DNA of 64,000 nt from Hemibagrus wyckioides (GCF_019097595.1 NC_080718.1:20363657-20427656), one strand, 5' to 3'; positions 45,931-58,600 are shown, numbered from the stretch's first letter. Notes: a model not told the origin generated them from the letters alone. Program-made: numbers and translations.

Positions 45931-48179
45931 GAGGAAACAACCTTGTAGGCTTAAAACTACAAATCTCAATATATTTGTCCTCACACTATGCCTGGTGGTT
46001 GACAATGATGAATATTTAGCCAAAAGTTTGTGCTCCACGTAATGATTTTCCTTAATGAAAATGGATTAAAGCAAGAGGGTGTGGTTAATGTGTGTGGAAT
46101 TGTAGGTTGTGGGCTTGATAGGGTTTACAACTCTCTAAAAAGCTATGTATGGATCAGTGCACCATGCAGACAAAAAAAAATTCTCCCTATATGATATAAC
46201 ACCTATTTAAGCCAGTAAAAATAATATTACGATATCATACAGAAAATCTTACCAGTGACCTAAGATCATGCACGTGATTAGTCAGTAGAGCGACGGTTCT
46301 AGCCAATAGCAGTCATGTCAACAAGCAGCAGTAATAGCAGATGGCATCATGTGGATTTGAAAAACGATGGCCTCCAACATGCCTCAGGCAATCCCAGAGG
46401 TCTGTGCAGTAACCCCGCACCACCGCCTCCCCCCCCCCTCCACATGTGGCTGCCCACTGCAGACATTATCTAGTTAATGGTGTACTAGCTTATTGATATC
46501 ACACGTGGAGGTTTATGGAGCACATCCACTTTTTTTTTTCTTCAAGTGACTGGCTCAACTTCCACATTCACATTTAAGCTAGTGAAAACACATTCATACA
46601 CTTTTTAAGGCTTGACCAAACATTGAGTAATGAGTCATGAGAATAACCGGGGCCTGTATGAGCTAATTAGGAAAAAACTTTCCACATTAACACAAGTGTA
46701 GCATTTATATCTCTGTCAAATATCATGTGCTCCCAGGTTATTTATTTAACTTCATACATTACGTTAACCCTTGGGCCTTCTGTAAATATTCCGTTCACAA
46801 AGGCGAGGTACTTTACATTACTTCCTTAAAACATATTTTAAATAGAATTATAATAGTTATACATTTTTCATCAGTCAAGCCTTTATTGCCTTGTACACAG
46901 TCACAGTTCATTTTTTTGTAAGAATTTCTGTCTTTATTCACTTTTCCTTTATTTATTTATTTTGTTTGCCTCTGACTGAACTGCTAACTCAACTAAGATG
47001 GACTGTATGAAAGTGAAGCAGAATGCTCATAAAAAAGCCTGACCTTAAGTAGAAAAAGAAATACTGACGAGACCTTTAATAGATCTGCAAATGCTTTATA
47101 GTTATGATTAATAAATCAAATATGGAGTACACTGACAGCAACATAAGTATTCCGTCCTGTGAGCAACTTTGTCGGCTGTGTTATAAATTTTTAAAAAATA
47201 ACGTATTAATATAGGATTGTTGTGATATTTGTGCACCCGTAAAATTATATGTATATATACATGGTGGATTTACAGACGTTACTCAGTGCTGGGTTAACCA
47301 GATGCTTTCTGCCTCTAATCTTTCATCATTTCATTTTATCTGAGGCTCTTTAATCCCAGATTGAAGGCCCAGCATTGGCCATACCAGTCAGAGTGGAACT
47401 CAGATAGAGAGATAGAGCAGCTTTAATATCCAGCAGCTCTGTCTCTAATACGCAAGCTGGCAGAATGCTGAATGATGACAGCAAGACCGCTGAGCCTACT
47501 GAGGAGAACATGACCCCGAGCCCTGGGCACGGCGCCCTCCGCCTGCCACACTCCATTCACCACGCTGAACACTACCAGCTCACTCATAACTACTGCATTC
47601 AAAAAAAAAAACAGCAATGAAGGGTAACACAGTTTAGACTAAAGCCATGTCATCAGGAGCTATGTAAAATCTGCTATTACTTATAGTAAATATGCGTTAT
47701 ATTTCTGTACAATCAGGCAAACTGTACATATGCTCCTATTATGTTAATATAATGTGGTTTTGAGTAGACTGAGTAGACAGTAATATCTTGGTTTGGTTCT
47801 TGTCCTATGTTCTTGCACTGTGTTCAACAGATTCACCACCCAATGTCCATTAACTGTTTCATTTGAGCATTTACGCTCCTTACAGTAGAAATAATGTATC
47901 TGCAGCTGCACTGAAAGCCATTTAACCACTTTAGAGCTGGCTCTGTAATTGGATTTTAACTGCAGAACCTATCAAATGCCCGCAGTGACCATCATCTCCA
48001 CTACTGGATTCTTCCAATACTTTTATGCATCAGGTCCTCGTCTGTATTCCTCTCGCTGTTCAAATGACATGCTTTTTAATCAGGGGCTGTGTAAAATGTC
48101 CATATGAATTGCACTCATCAAACCTGGACACACACGCTGAGCAGTCCATTAGCAGGCCAGACAGAAGATTGTCTCTAAA

Positions 48180-48860
48180 ATGAAGTCATTAGTTACGCAA
48201 AGCCCACGACCAAGTGCTTGTTTGGATAAATCGGATTGATCTGCCTCTCGCACTGGATGGATATTTTAGCCAAAATGAAATTTAAACGCATGGAGAGAAA
48301 AAAAAAAGCAGCAAAACAAACAACAGTGAGGACAAGCCGGGGTAATGTGGGTGGGTGGGGGTTTGGATTAGAAGGAGGACGGTGGGCGCAGGCAGGGAGG
48401 TGGAGGCGCATCGGTCCCCGTCTCAGAGCTGCAGGAGGAGGATTACTCCAGGTTGAGTCGACAGGGCTGATGATGAGCCACTGACGGAGGCTGCGGTCTG
48501 AATGCTCCCAGTTAAAGGAGAAATTACGGGCCGCGGAGAGGGGCTAATAACTGTTATTAACCCCGCGCGGGCGTCGCCGTAGAGAGAGAGCACCACGGTA
48601 ACGAGGGCCCGCTGTCAGGGCCGTGAGGCGCGTCGCCGAGCCGCTCGCCCCCTAGGAGAAGCTAACTTATTAAAATAATGAATTAGCCCAGCAGATTACT
48701 GCAGCCTGCGGCAAAGGCAATTATCCCTCTCCAAATCCCCGGACGGGGCTCCCCGGCACAGCCATAAAACAAGCGCTTGCACAGAGCAGCAGTAGAAAGC
48801 CACACTCCAATGAAAAAGGCTGTTAATTAGGATCTCTCCCACTGCGGGCAGCCCTTTACT
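48180..48860. promoter_or_regulatory. CpG-rich block, strong candidate enhancer or CpG island
   Basis: The block contains TTACGGGCCGCGGAGAGGGG, TAATAACTGTTATTAACCCC, GCGCGGGCGTCGCCGTAGAG and GCGCGTCGCCGAGCCGCTCG, then an AT-rich half with TTATTAAAATAATGAATTAG, GCAGATTACTGCAGCCTGCG, GGCAAAGGCAATTATCCCTC and GGCTGTTAATTAGGATCTC. CpG density at 48500-48650 is the highest between the GPATCH2 exons and 59 kb. No splice-bounded frame is apparent; the 82-codon + frame has no match. Confidence 0.5.
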
Positions 48861-49369
48861 TCAGCCATAACACAGGCCCACAACGGAACAGTGAAACAGA
48901 AGCATTGAGAGAAAGCAGAGGAGTGTGAGATACAACTGCAGGACAAGAGAAAGGGGGAGTTATTGCATGAAGCAGAGGGAGAACACTGTCCCTGGAGATT
49001 CTTACAAAAGTGCTTCTTCAGCTTGTTCTCACAGAGGAACGGTTCTGGGTGTCGAGTAGAACCTTATCTCAATGTGAACTGACACTAAGGGAGCCCTAAA
49101 CACTATTCCTGGCTTAAGAAAAAAAAAATTTTCATATTATATTTTGATGAAATTCAGAAATGCATTGTAAATAGACAAGACTGACAAATCAGAACCTGCA
49201 AATAGAAGGAAACGAAGAAAAGCAGAGTTGAGCAAGAGAAAGGGATAGATGTGGGGAGGAAATTGAATAATGTCACTCTCTAGACATAACCAGGAAAAGA
49301 ATCCTATAAGTGGAGACACAGTGTTTGTATCTGAGCGCATGTTTGAGCATAAATGGCTGTATGGACACA

Positions 49370-49388
49370 TATATATATGTGTGTGTGA
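49370..49388. repeat. Short TA/GT microsatellite
   Basis: CATATATATATGTGTGTGTG. Confidence 0.85.
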
Positions 49389-51109
49389 GTAGCCTAAAGC
49401 CTCTATTCTCAAAATGTCACAAAATGGTTAAATCTCCCTTGTGTACTATATGTGCTTTATCATGGTAGTAACTTCTATGCTGTGACTAAAATAAGTCCTT
49501 AAGGACTCCACCACAGCTCTCTGATGGGCTCAACTCAATTCAGTTCAACTCAATTGTATTTGTACAATGCTTCATGGAATGTCCTTCCAAAGGGCGTGTC
49601 ATGAAACGCTGTGTTAAAGCTAGACTTGCTGTCCGTGCCTGAGTGAAGGCCTGAGTACTGAATGTTTTGTCTTCCTAGCCCTTGAAGGTGAGAGGGATAT
49701 TGGTCTAAGAAAGTTGGGCAAGACTAAGTGACGAGCGAAGTAGGCCAATAGCAACACTGATAAAAAGGGTTATGCTGCACACTATGACATATATACACCT
49801 ATAAATGGTTACAAATACAAAACCTAAAACACACGCTTGACACTGAATGAACAAACCAGAGTTCTCATCCTCTAATGTCAACACAAGCAGAAGTTTTGAA
49901 GGCTGTGTTCACCTTGCCCTGTGTTGAAATTAGAGAAGTGGTGAGGCTTGCGCTGTTGCTGCTTTGTAAAGACAATATAACAGAGATGCAACCAGTAATA
50001 TACAGTAAATGTACCAGAATGTGCTGTTGTATTTATCGGCATATACAGTAATATTCATTCATCATCATAATCACTTTATCCTGGTCAGAGCCGTGGAGGA
50101 TAAAGAGGCAGTCCCAGGAACATTGTGTTATCGCAGCATACCTGTATATATGGTACTTAATTTAAATCTGTGAATTAAAATGAATATATCTATACAAATA
50201 TATGATAGGAATTACAGTGCTACTGTCAATATTATAGAAAAAACACCTTCTGACAGCACTGTGGTATACTGAAATATACCTTTTGCTCTGTCTGTCCGCT
50301 GGTATTGAAAAACAGTAAGAATAACTCTATTATGCGATGAGCTGAACCCTGTAATTGACCGTTTTCCTAAATCAACACCCCTTGTTGTGTTTTCTTGAAT
50401 GAGATTTCTCTATCTAAAGAAGACAGAGCTGTAACACAACAAGCAGCAGTTTTCCTATTATCATCTTCAAAAGATAAGTAAAAACAGAGGCCGATAAAGG
50501 ACTAACTGTTTATAGCTGCTCTAAAGTAAGTGCTAACAGGAAGTTAATCACAAAAGAACATTCCACAACATTAAATATGACTAAAACTATCACCGTGTTT
50601 TATTCCTTGCATATCACACATACAATTCTCTCTACATAAGTCACAAGATGATGAAGAAAAGACTTCCTGATGGTGTTCAAAGTTCAATCCTTTGGAATTA
50701 TTGATGAGACGCGTTATTCAGTTCACTCAATGCTTTCACAGCTCAATTTCCATCCAGCACTGTCAAGATTTACATATTATTTATGAATGCAGGTCCAGAT
50801 TTGCTTATGCATGAACAGCTTGTTTGCACGACCTACAGCTAGGTGATACTTTGACATGGGCATGGCATCAAGATGCATAGCATAGCGCTTATAGGAAGCA
50901 CTATGTTAGTGAATAAAAACAGCAGGCTTGTCTCTAGAGCTCCTGTAACATGACTGACATTTTCCCACATCTACAATTTACATGTCCATATACAATGACC
51001 CTATTAATGTTTCATCCACAATGCTCAAGCGCTCAGACAATATCCCTGCGATTCCAGTCACTCCATGCTCTGTGACACACAGATTGCCTGTGAAGAACAA
51101 TCAAACAGC

Positions 51110-51320
51110 CCCCTACCCCCCACTATTTATCACTTTAAGACATTAGCAAGACATGGGGGGGAATATTAACGAGTTCCTTTACTGCCAAGTCCCACACCAG
51201 AGGCTCTGCATGGTAACATCCATTTTTAATCAGCGGGGAGATTTAATTCCGTGTGTTTAACACTCCTTTGAGTCCACCGCTGATGCTTCTGAATACCTCA
51301 AAGACTAGTGCGCTGATTGT
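51110..51320. promoter_or_regulatory. Candidate conserved non-coding element
   Basis: The block includes CACTATTTATCACTTTAAGA, TTAACGAGTTCCTTTACTGC, CATCCATTTTTAATCAGCGG and GGAGATTTAATTCCGTGTGT, in complex sequence without a coding frame. Confidence 0.36.
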
Positions 51321-51959
51321 GTTAGCTGTGTGTGCAGTCTCTTGAAGAATTTGTGCTCTGGAAGATCTGTCAAGCACAACCTGTTTCACTTTGAGCAGTT
51401 AGTCAGAGGTAGAAGGGTTCCTGATGTCTAGTACAGAGATGTCAAACTCCATCCTGAAGAGCCACAGCACTATAGAGTTTAGCATTCTGTGTCATATAAA
51501 GCAAAACATACGTGTAATGAGCCTGATTTGATGCGTTACGAGGACATTTATGACCCTAAATGAGCAGAATTTGACCAGTTTCTTTTGGTCTATAATTCTC
51601 AATATAGACAAAATAAGTTCTTCCAATTGTTGACCACACATGCTCTGTTCTGTTACAATCAGACATAGCTTCACGTCCTTTTATTCAATCATATTTCATT
51701 CATTCATACAGAATGAAAACTAATTCAAACGCTCATTATTTAAGACATCCATGCATGAAACATTAAGATGATGTTTCAAGAATGAAATCATTGCCTGCTG
51801 AAAGCTAACAGGATCCCTTATTCGATCCTGAGATCAGGTTACTTTCTGTGCAGAGGCTTGCATGCTCTTCTTGTGCAAGTGTGGGTTTCCTCCAAGTTCT
51901 CCAGTTTCCTTGCATTCCTAAAACATAGACTAGAGAACTGGCTAATCTGAATTGACTCT

Positions 51960-52110
51960 AGTTCCGAAGCTGTGTATGGACAGTGCTCAGTGATGTACTG
52001 AATTCCCATGCAGGGTGTATTCCCTCCTCACACTTATTGTTCCAGGCCCTGGAGCCACTGTAACCCTGACCAGGATAAACTGGTTACTGAAGATGAATGA
52101 ATAAAAAAAC
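51960..52110 (+). repeat. Teleost interspersed repeat, same family as 885-945
   Basis: CTGTAACCCTGACCAGGATA, then ACTGGTTACTGAAGATGAAT, is the recognisable 3' end. Upstream GAATTCCCATGCAGGGTGTA fits the family body. Another, reverse-oriented fragment is at 50053-50100. Confidence 0.65.
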
Positions 52111-52634
52111 AATGTTTGACCCACTAGCAAAAGTGGAGTATCATCATACCAACAAGCACTGCTAAATAATAAATATTTAAACGTGTTAATCAGAGCAATC
52201 AGTTTCAGTTTTGTTTTGATTTACAGTGAGCTTGTCGAAGGACAATGTAGATTCCAGTGCAAATTCAGCTTTCATGTCAGATTAAGTCTAAAGGATCACA
52301 TTGTTTGGAGAGGAAATGATGCAAATCAGTTAAATTAGCTAAATTCTAAAGGAAGGGATGCTTGAGAAGCTTCTGTAAGCACATATCAATCTCAATCCAT
52401 CTCAAAGCCATGCAAATTAAAAACTAAGAAAGGCATTTTGCGCCCAATGGAAGTTTTCCTTTGGAAACTTTGCATTCCATTAAGAAGCAAATTAAGTACT
52501 GGGCCACTGCTCCAACTTCTATTAACCCCCCTTCCAGGACCTCCTCTCATTCTCTCTTGCTCACACACACACACACACATGATTAATTTGTGATTTATTA
52601 AGTTCCAGTAACAACAGGATTGGCATGATGGTGT

Positions 52635-52637
<3 letters not shown>

Positions 52638-52661
<24 letters not shown>
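52638..52661. repeat. (GA)n microsatellite
   Basis: An uninterrupted GAGA tract. Confidence 0.93.
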
Positions 52662-52668
<7 letters not shown>

Positions 52669-53510
52669 ACCTACTCCTTTGTAGGAACCAAATGTCCAAA
52701 TGATATGGACACATTTCAGTGGTTCCTTCTTTGTTTTAATTTAAGCAGTAAGCCTGCATATAAATATAATGTTATTCATGTATAGTGATGTACAAATGGA
52801 GATAACACATAAAGATAATAATGCAAAACTGAAATTTGGTGTATGCAGACATGTGCAGAAGATGAAAGTTAAAATAAGAAAAGAAAAGTAGAGTACAGGG
52901 CTATAATTCATGGTGATGGCTCAGCACTGCATGTGACGTGTTCAGTGACCAGCAGCAGACAGCAAAGGTCACAGACCAGCAGTCCCTCTGTCCTTTCATT
53001 TTCTACCTATATTTCTCACTTCAATTATTAAGATAAAACTATATTCAGTATTTCAACCTGAACACACAAGAGATTCATGTTGACAGTTCAAATGAGCAAA
53101 TGTGACATAGTTGGATTTTCCTTATATAATTTTAAATCTTCTATAAATTTGGTTGTTCACAGTATTATGACTGGACAGACCATTATATGGACTTTTATAT
53201 ATATTCCCACCAGTGAACATGTGAGTGTAGATTATACTGATTATATACTATTTATATTTAATAAAGGAGGAAGATATGCTTCAATCACTGCACTTTAAGG
53301 AATAGAAAAAGACAGAAAAATAATCATGGTAGCATCATACCACTGTTAAGCTGATTATTTTCCACTTCTTGAAATGCTTAATTTCTCTTTTGTCATTTAT
53401 TAAAGAATGTCACAAAAATAGTTTTATACTTATGTTTAATGATCATCAGCATCATTTTTAATAAGATACAAAAAATGCAGCTTGTTATTAGGTGACAAAG
53501 AACGTTCAGT

Positions 53511-53542
<32 letters not shown>

Positions 53543-53545
<3 letters not shown>

Positions 53546-53957
53546 TACCAGTCAAAAGTTTGGGCACACCTTCTAATTCCATGGTCTTTCCTGATGATAA
53601 AACAATGCTGAAGGCGGCCGAAATACACAATAATGTCGTTTGAACAGTTGATATTGAGATATGTCTGCTACTGATGCTCTGTAAAGCCGTTATAACGGCT
53701 CTAATCTGACGTGCTGCTAATTGGTGATTTCTGAGGCTGGTAACTCTAAATGAATATTACTATCCCAGAACACCTGACCTTCGTGTCTTAAAATAACAAC
53801 TGACTGTTTTTTGTTGTCATTACATATGGATTACTTAAGTCCATGTGCGTTATTTCATAGTTTTGAAATCTCCAGTATTGTTCTAGAATGTAGAAAATAA
53901 ATCCCTAAACAAAAAACACTGAATTAAAAGGTGTGTCCAAACTTTTGACTGGTAGTG
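53543..53957. mobile_element. 415-bp MITE (CACTACCAGTCAAAAGTTTG ends)
   Basis: The left end CACTACCAGTCAAAAGTTTG and the inverted right end CAAACTTTTGACTGGTAGTG are flanked by TA (53541-53542 and 53958-53959). The interior has no transposase. This end sequence is a very common Tc1/mariner-type end in fish. The left TA belongs to a TA microsatellite (53513-53542) that probably served as the insertion site. Confidence 0.88.
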
Positions 53958-53963
53958 TATATA

Positions 53964-55224
53964 CACTATATTGCCAAAAGTATTCGCTCACCTGCCTTGA
54001 CTCGCATATGAACTTAAGTGACATCCCATTCCTAATCCATAGGGTTCAATATGACGTCGGTCCACCCTTTGCAGCTATAACAGCTTCAACTCTTCTGGGA
54101 AGGCTGTCCACAAGGTTTAGGAGTGTGTTTATGGGAATTTTTGACCATTCTTCCAGAAGCGCATTTGTGAGATCACACACTGATGTTGGACGAGAAGGCC
54201 TGGCTCTCAGTCTCCACTCTAATTCATCCCAAAGGTGTTCTATCGGGTTGAGGTCAGGACTCTGTGCAGGCCAGTCAAGTTCATCCACACCAGACTCTGT
54301 CATCCATGTCTTTATGGACCTTGCTTTGTGCACTGGTGCACAGTCATGTTGGAAGAGGAAGGGGCCAGCTCCAAACTGTTCCCACAAAGTTGGGAGCATG
54401 GAATTGTCCAAAATGTCTTGGTATGCTGAAGCATTCAGAGTTCCTTTCACTGGAACTAAGGGGCCAAGCCCAGCTCCTGAAAAACAACCCCACACCATAA
54501 TCCCCCCTCCACCAAACTTTACAATGCAGCAAGCAAACTGGCACAATGCAGTCAGACAAGTACCGTTCTCCTGGCAACCGCCAAACCCAGACTCGTCCAT
54601 CAGATTGCCAGATGGAGAAGCGCGATTCGTCACTCCAGAGAACGCGTCTCCACTGCTCTAGAGTCCAGTGGCGGCGTGCTTTACACCACTGCATCCGACG
54701 CTTTGCATTGCACTTGGTGATGTATGGCTTGGATGCAGCCGCTCGGCCATGGAAACCCATTCCATGAAGCTCTCTGCGCACTGTTCTTGAGCTAATCTGA
54801 AGGCCACATGAAGTTTGGAGGTCTGTAGCGATTGACTCTGCAGAAAATTGGCGACCTCTTCGCACTATGCGCCTCAGCATCCGCTGACCCCGCTCCGTCA
54901 GTTTACGTGGCCTACCACTTCGTGGCTGAGTTGCTGTCGTTCCCAAACACTTCCACGTTCTTATAATACAGCTGACAGTTGACTGTGGAATATTTAGGAG
55001 CGAGGAAATTTCACGACTGGATTTGTTGCACAGGTGGCATCCTATCACAGTTCCACGCTGGAATTCACTGAGCTCCTGAGAGCGACCCATTCTTTCACAA
55101 ATGTTTGTAAAAACAGTCTGCATGCCTAGGTGCTTGATTTTATACACCTGTGGCCATGGAAGTGATTGGAACACCTGATTCTGATTATTTGGATGGGTGA
55201 GCGAATACTTTTGGCAATATAGTG
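53964..55224 (-). mobile_element. Tc1-like transposon, near full length, inactivated
   Basis: The ends CACTATATTGCCAAAAGTAT (left) and ATACTTTTGGCAATATAGTG (right) are perfect inverted repeats of about 29 bp, flanked by TA (53962-53963 and 55225-55226). The element is 1,261 bp and carries one transposase gene on the minus strand, broken by a frameshift. Its left TA lies only two bases from the TA that ends the preceding MITE. Confidence 0.93.
54046..55090 (-). pseudogene. Tc1 family transposase, frameshifted
   Basis: The frame starts at ATG 55088-55090 with [18 protein letters not shown], the N-terminal paired-like helix-turn-helix of cut-and-paste Tc1 transposases. A second DNA-binding region ([17 protein letters not shown]) follows. 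The first catalytic Asp lies in [13 protein letters not shown], the second in [11 protein letters not shown] and the Glu in [15 protein letters not shown], giving the DD34E arrangement. The C-terminus is [14 protein letters not shown]. The N-terminal and C-terminal parts are in different frames. The shift falls at about 54515-54555, just after [11 protein letters not shown], where the 9-mer ACAATGCAG occurs twice 22 bases apart (54521 and 54543), so a small duplication is a likely cause. No active enzyme can be made from this copy. Confidence 0.93.
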
Positions 55225-55436
55225 TATATAACTGTCTACAATACAAGTCTCCCGGGGTTTTTGTTAAGATAGTAATGTATTAGAATAAACACAAAAATCA
55301 GATTTGAGTTCAGTATCAGCACCGTGGTATAAAGACTTTGAACAGATTCTTTTCAATAAGTGGTCTACGTACTTCTCAGAAATCTTGTTACGTGAGTTAT
55401 TCTGAGTTTAGCTGGCTCCTCTGAATGTGTGCATTT

Positions 55437-55660
55437 TCAGGCCACTGAGCTGACACTGGAGCAGATGAAGGTGTGTTGCTCTGTTTTCATCCTCTCTCTT
55501 TCTCTCTGTGCCCTCAGGGCTGTCTTCTCTCTGCCTGCGTGAAACCTACTGAAACGTCCCCTAATTAGTTTTGCCACTGTTTCATCCCTGTGTTTGAGAG
55601 TTGATCTGAGGATTTCTCTCTCTGTTTTCTCCCCCTTTTTTTTCTCTATCTCCCTACACA
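55437..55660. repeat. CT-rich low-complexity stretch
   Basis: Imperfect CTCTCTTTCTCTCTGTG sequence. The Glu/Arg-rich 78-codon minus frame is compositional. Confidence 0.75.
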
Positions 55661-56149
55661 CAGACACATTCAAAGTGAAATTTACAACTTAATCAATACT
55701 ATAAATGTGTTTTATAGACACATAGTTTTAACTCCCGCAATCTTTCTGGCGATAAAGGAACTATCAACTACCAATAGTAGGCAATAATTGCAAAATCACA
55801 GTCAAAAGGAGCTGGAAGAATTTGATTGACCATGGCTATTATGCTGAACTGAATCACCTGCATTTCTCTGGCACATTGGGAGTGGATAAAGGTCCCCTCA
55901 AGCTACAACTGCAAATGAACCCTTTGTTCAGAACTCTCTGCTGGAAGGGGAAAAAAAGCCACTGATTGGAAAGCAGATAGCTCTGATCAATAAGAGGTGC
56001 ACTTTTCCACTTTTCTTCCTGGTGCTCTTTCATATCTCCATGCTTTCTTTCCTCCATAAGGGGTCAGGTTGGGGTATGTGCGTCTGTTAGGGCACTGACG
56101 AGTGTGTGTGTGTGTAGGGGGGGTGTAACTGTGTGGTGGTGGTGTAGGC

Positions 56150-56400
56150 GGTCTCGAGCCCCTTTATCAATCAGGATTTTAATTATACACATCCCAGCCG
56201 ACAGCTAGATTAGAAACCAATCGACACTATCGGCCACAAAATCTAATTACTGTTTATTGACAGATAAGGCCAGGCCCCCTTCACTTTCCCAAATAAGATA
56301 AACCTTTTATTTTGCCTCTCTTCCATGCTCAGAGGCCACCATGCTTACTGTCCATGAAAGACTTCATAATGAGTAGCTTGTTAGTGCTGAATAAATGGTT
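56150..56400. promoter_or_regulatory. Strong candidate conserved non-coding element
   Basis: Closely packed motifs include CCTTTATCAATCAGGATTTT, AATTATACACATCCCAGCCG, CTAGATTAGAAACCAATCGA, AAATCTAATTACTGTTTATT, GACAGATAAGGCCAGGC and CAAATAAGATAAACCTTTTA. They look like HOX/PBX, homeodomain, FOX and repeated GATA sites. No open frame is present. Confidence 0.5.
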
Positions 56401-57471
56401 TTAACACCAGGCGCTACTTACAGATCAAACACAGCTTGGATACAGTATTAAATGCATCTTAAACAAACAGTTGGCAATTACTCAGTCCAGCATTTTGGCA
56501 AAACATTAAAGAAACCCACTTGGGATACCAGCATGTGGACATGCTAGTACATCACAGGGCAACATATGCACACAGGCATTCACACTTAGAGACAATTTAG
56601 ATCCACATACCTGCACGTTTTCTTTGAAGGTGTAAGGAAACTGGTGAACCCCAAGGAAATCACTGCATGAAAAAAACAGGTGAAACAAGCAAACAGACTT
56701 TTCCCTAATGATAGCTGAATAATCCGACACATTAGCAGAACTATTTTCTCTTCTTTATCTTCTGTGATTAAAACATGTGAACTTGTGACCATGCTCACAA
56801 GCAAACACATTAATTGTGCCTGACACATAACAAGATGTATGCATGAAATATACCAAGGGAGGCTCATGTGCCACAACAAACATACTGCAGTGCATGAGCC
56901 AAAACAGTTAAGTGTACTAAAACTCCCTCAAGTTAGAGGGAAATTCTCTCTATAAAGTTATAGGGATTGTAATCAGCTTGTCTGCAACCTCCGTCCTCTG
57001 ATGAACCCCAATTCCATCTCAATCGTCGTTGCCATCCTTCATAAATACAGCGTATGGCAGCAGACTGTGCGCATATTGCCAGTTTACTTGCATTTGAATC
57101 AAAAAGCTCATTTTATTTAGAGTATTTCATGGTGTCCTAACACTCAGTGTCTCCAAGTGCCAGGAATCATTACAGGCTCCTGTAATGAACCAACACTCTG
57201 TTTTCTTCAGTGCATTACTTGACACTTCACTGCTTAAAAAATAAATGCTGTGAATGTTCCTCAGGTAAATCTGCCTTAAATAATTGGATTATTGTCCTTT
57301 TATTTGGCTGTGTGGTAATGGCTCAATGATAAACATTGCAGTGTATGGATTTCCTGTCAGATCCCATGAAGTAGACATCCTCATTTCGCCTTGGAACCCC
57401 ACCTCTTGTGTGAAACAGCCTCAATTCAGAACAGAGAGAGAAAATGATAGAGATTGAGCGAGAGGGGGAAA

Positions 57472-57492
57472 GAAAGAAAGAAAGAAAGAAAA
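57472..57492. repeat. (GAAA)n microsatellite
   Basis: About five GAAA units. Confidence 0.9.
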
Positions 57493-58229
57493 AATAGGGG
57501 ATCAAGTGTGTATAAAGGAGGAGGAGTTTATGTGCCGTAGTTACATCCACTCCAAAATCTATTGAAAGACTTCAAAAACCACTTAGAGTCTGCTGTCTAT
57601 TTTTGTTAACCAAGTAACTTTACAGGATGAGGTGAAGTGAAGCAAGATACCACCATAAAGCAAGCTCGGTGAGCGTGAGCATCTTCCAAATGAAATTTGG
57701 AGATGCAGAGGTTAGAGAAGAGTGGACAGAGGAATGACTTTAGAGGAAAGCCTGCTATGTGATTCAGTTTGAGCACTGCAAAAAAAAAATAAAAAATGCT
57801 TAGCTTTTGAATTATGCAATGTTCTACAGGGCAGGTTTAGATGAATGCTTGATTCCTTTTGATCTGAGAACATATTTTACCTGTCTATCCACTCCAAATG
57901 TGAGTGATTTTAACTCAGTTTGCCATGATTCTGTAATCCATTTAGGAAGCAACTTTCCGCAGAGGGAAAGAAATAGCAAGATACTCCATCGTAAAGCAAC
58001 TATACATAAGGCCCAGGCTAGATCTCTCAGATTTGTTTGTGTAGTCTTCAGTAAAATGAGTCTGTGTGTTTAATATTAAATAATAAGCTGTCCTGAGAAA
58101 GAGATTGTTTTGTTTGTTAATTAATAGTAAAAAACTGTCTGTTGGTAAAATCCATTTACTAGGATCTCACTTCATATCGGTATTGACATACAGCTAGCAA
58201 TTATAGATGATTTTCTATAAAGATGTGCA

Positions 58230-58600
58230 ATTTATGGGCACCATAGTTAAATCCTGGGCTTCTGGTTTGGTCTGTGTGGAGGTTTAGTGCATGTTCTCCT
58301 TCATGTATGCATAGGATTTCTTCTTGGTTGTCATGTTTCCTTCCCAGTCCAAAACCATGCCAAAAGGTAGGTTGGTTATGCAAAAAAAAATCTCCCTAGG
58401 TGTGAATAAGTGTATGAATGTATGTATGCATGTGGCTGAAATGGACTGGTGTCATATTCAGGGTGTGCTCCCTTTCAATTTCCAGTATTCCTGGGACTGG
58501 CTCTGGATCTACAACAATCCTGACCAGCATAAAGCTGGCAATGAAGATTATAGATGTCTAGTTTTCCTGGAGGATGAATACATTTACAGTTACAGTACCA
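58230..58600 (+). repeat. Diverged teleost interspersed repeat
   Basis: GTGTGGAGGTTTAGTGCATG, then TTTCCTTCCCAGTCCAAAAC and GGTAGGTTGGTTATG. Later text GGTGTGCTCCC and GGGACTGGCTCTGGATCTAC, then CCTGACCAGCATAAAGCTGG, follow the order of a very widespread fish repeat. The 93-codon frame inside is fortuitous. Confidence 0.7.

Noticed and set aside
53933..54661. 242-codon + strand frame
   Set aside because: It is the antisense of the Tc1 transposase gene. The minus strand carries the recognisable DD34E motifs.
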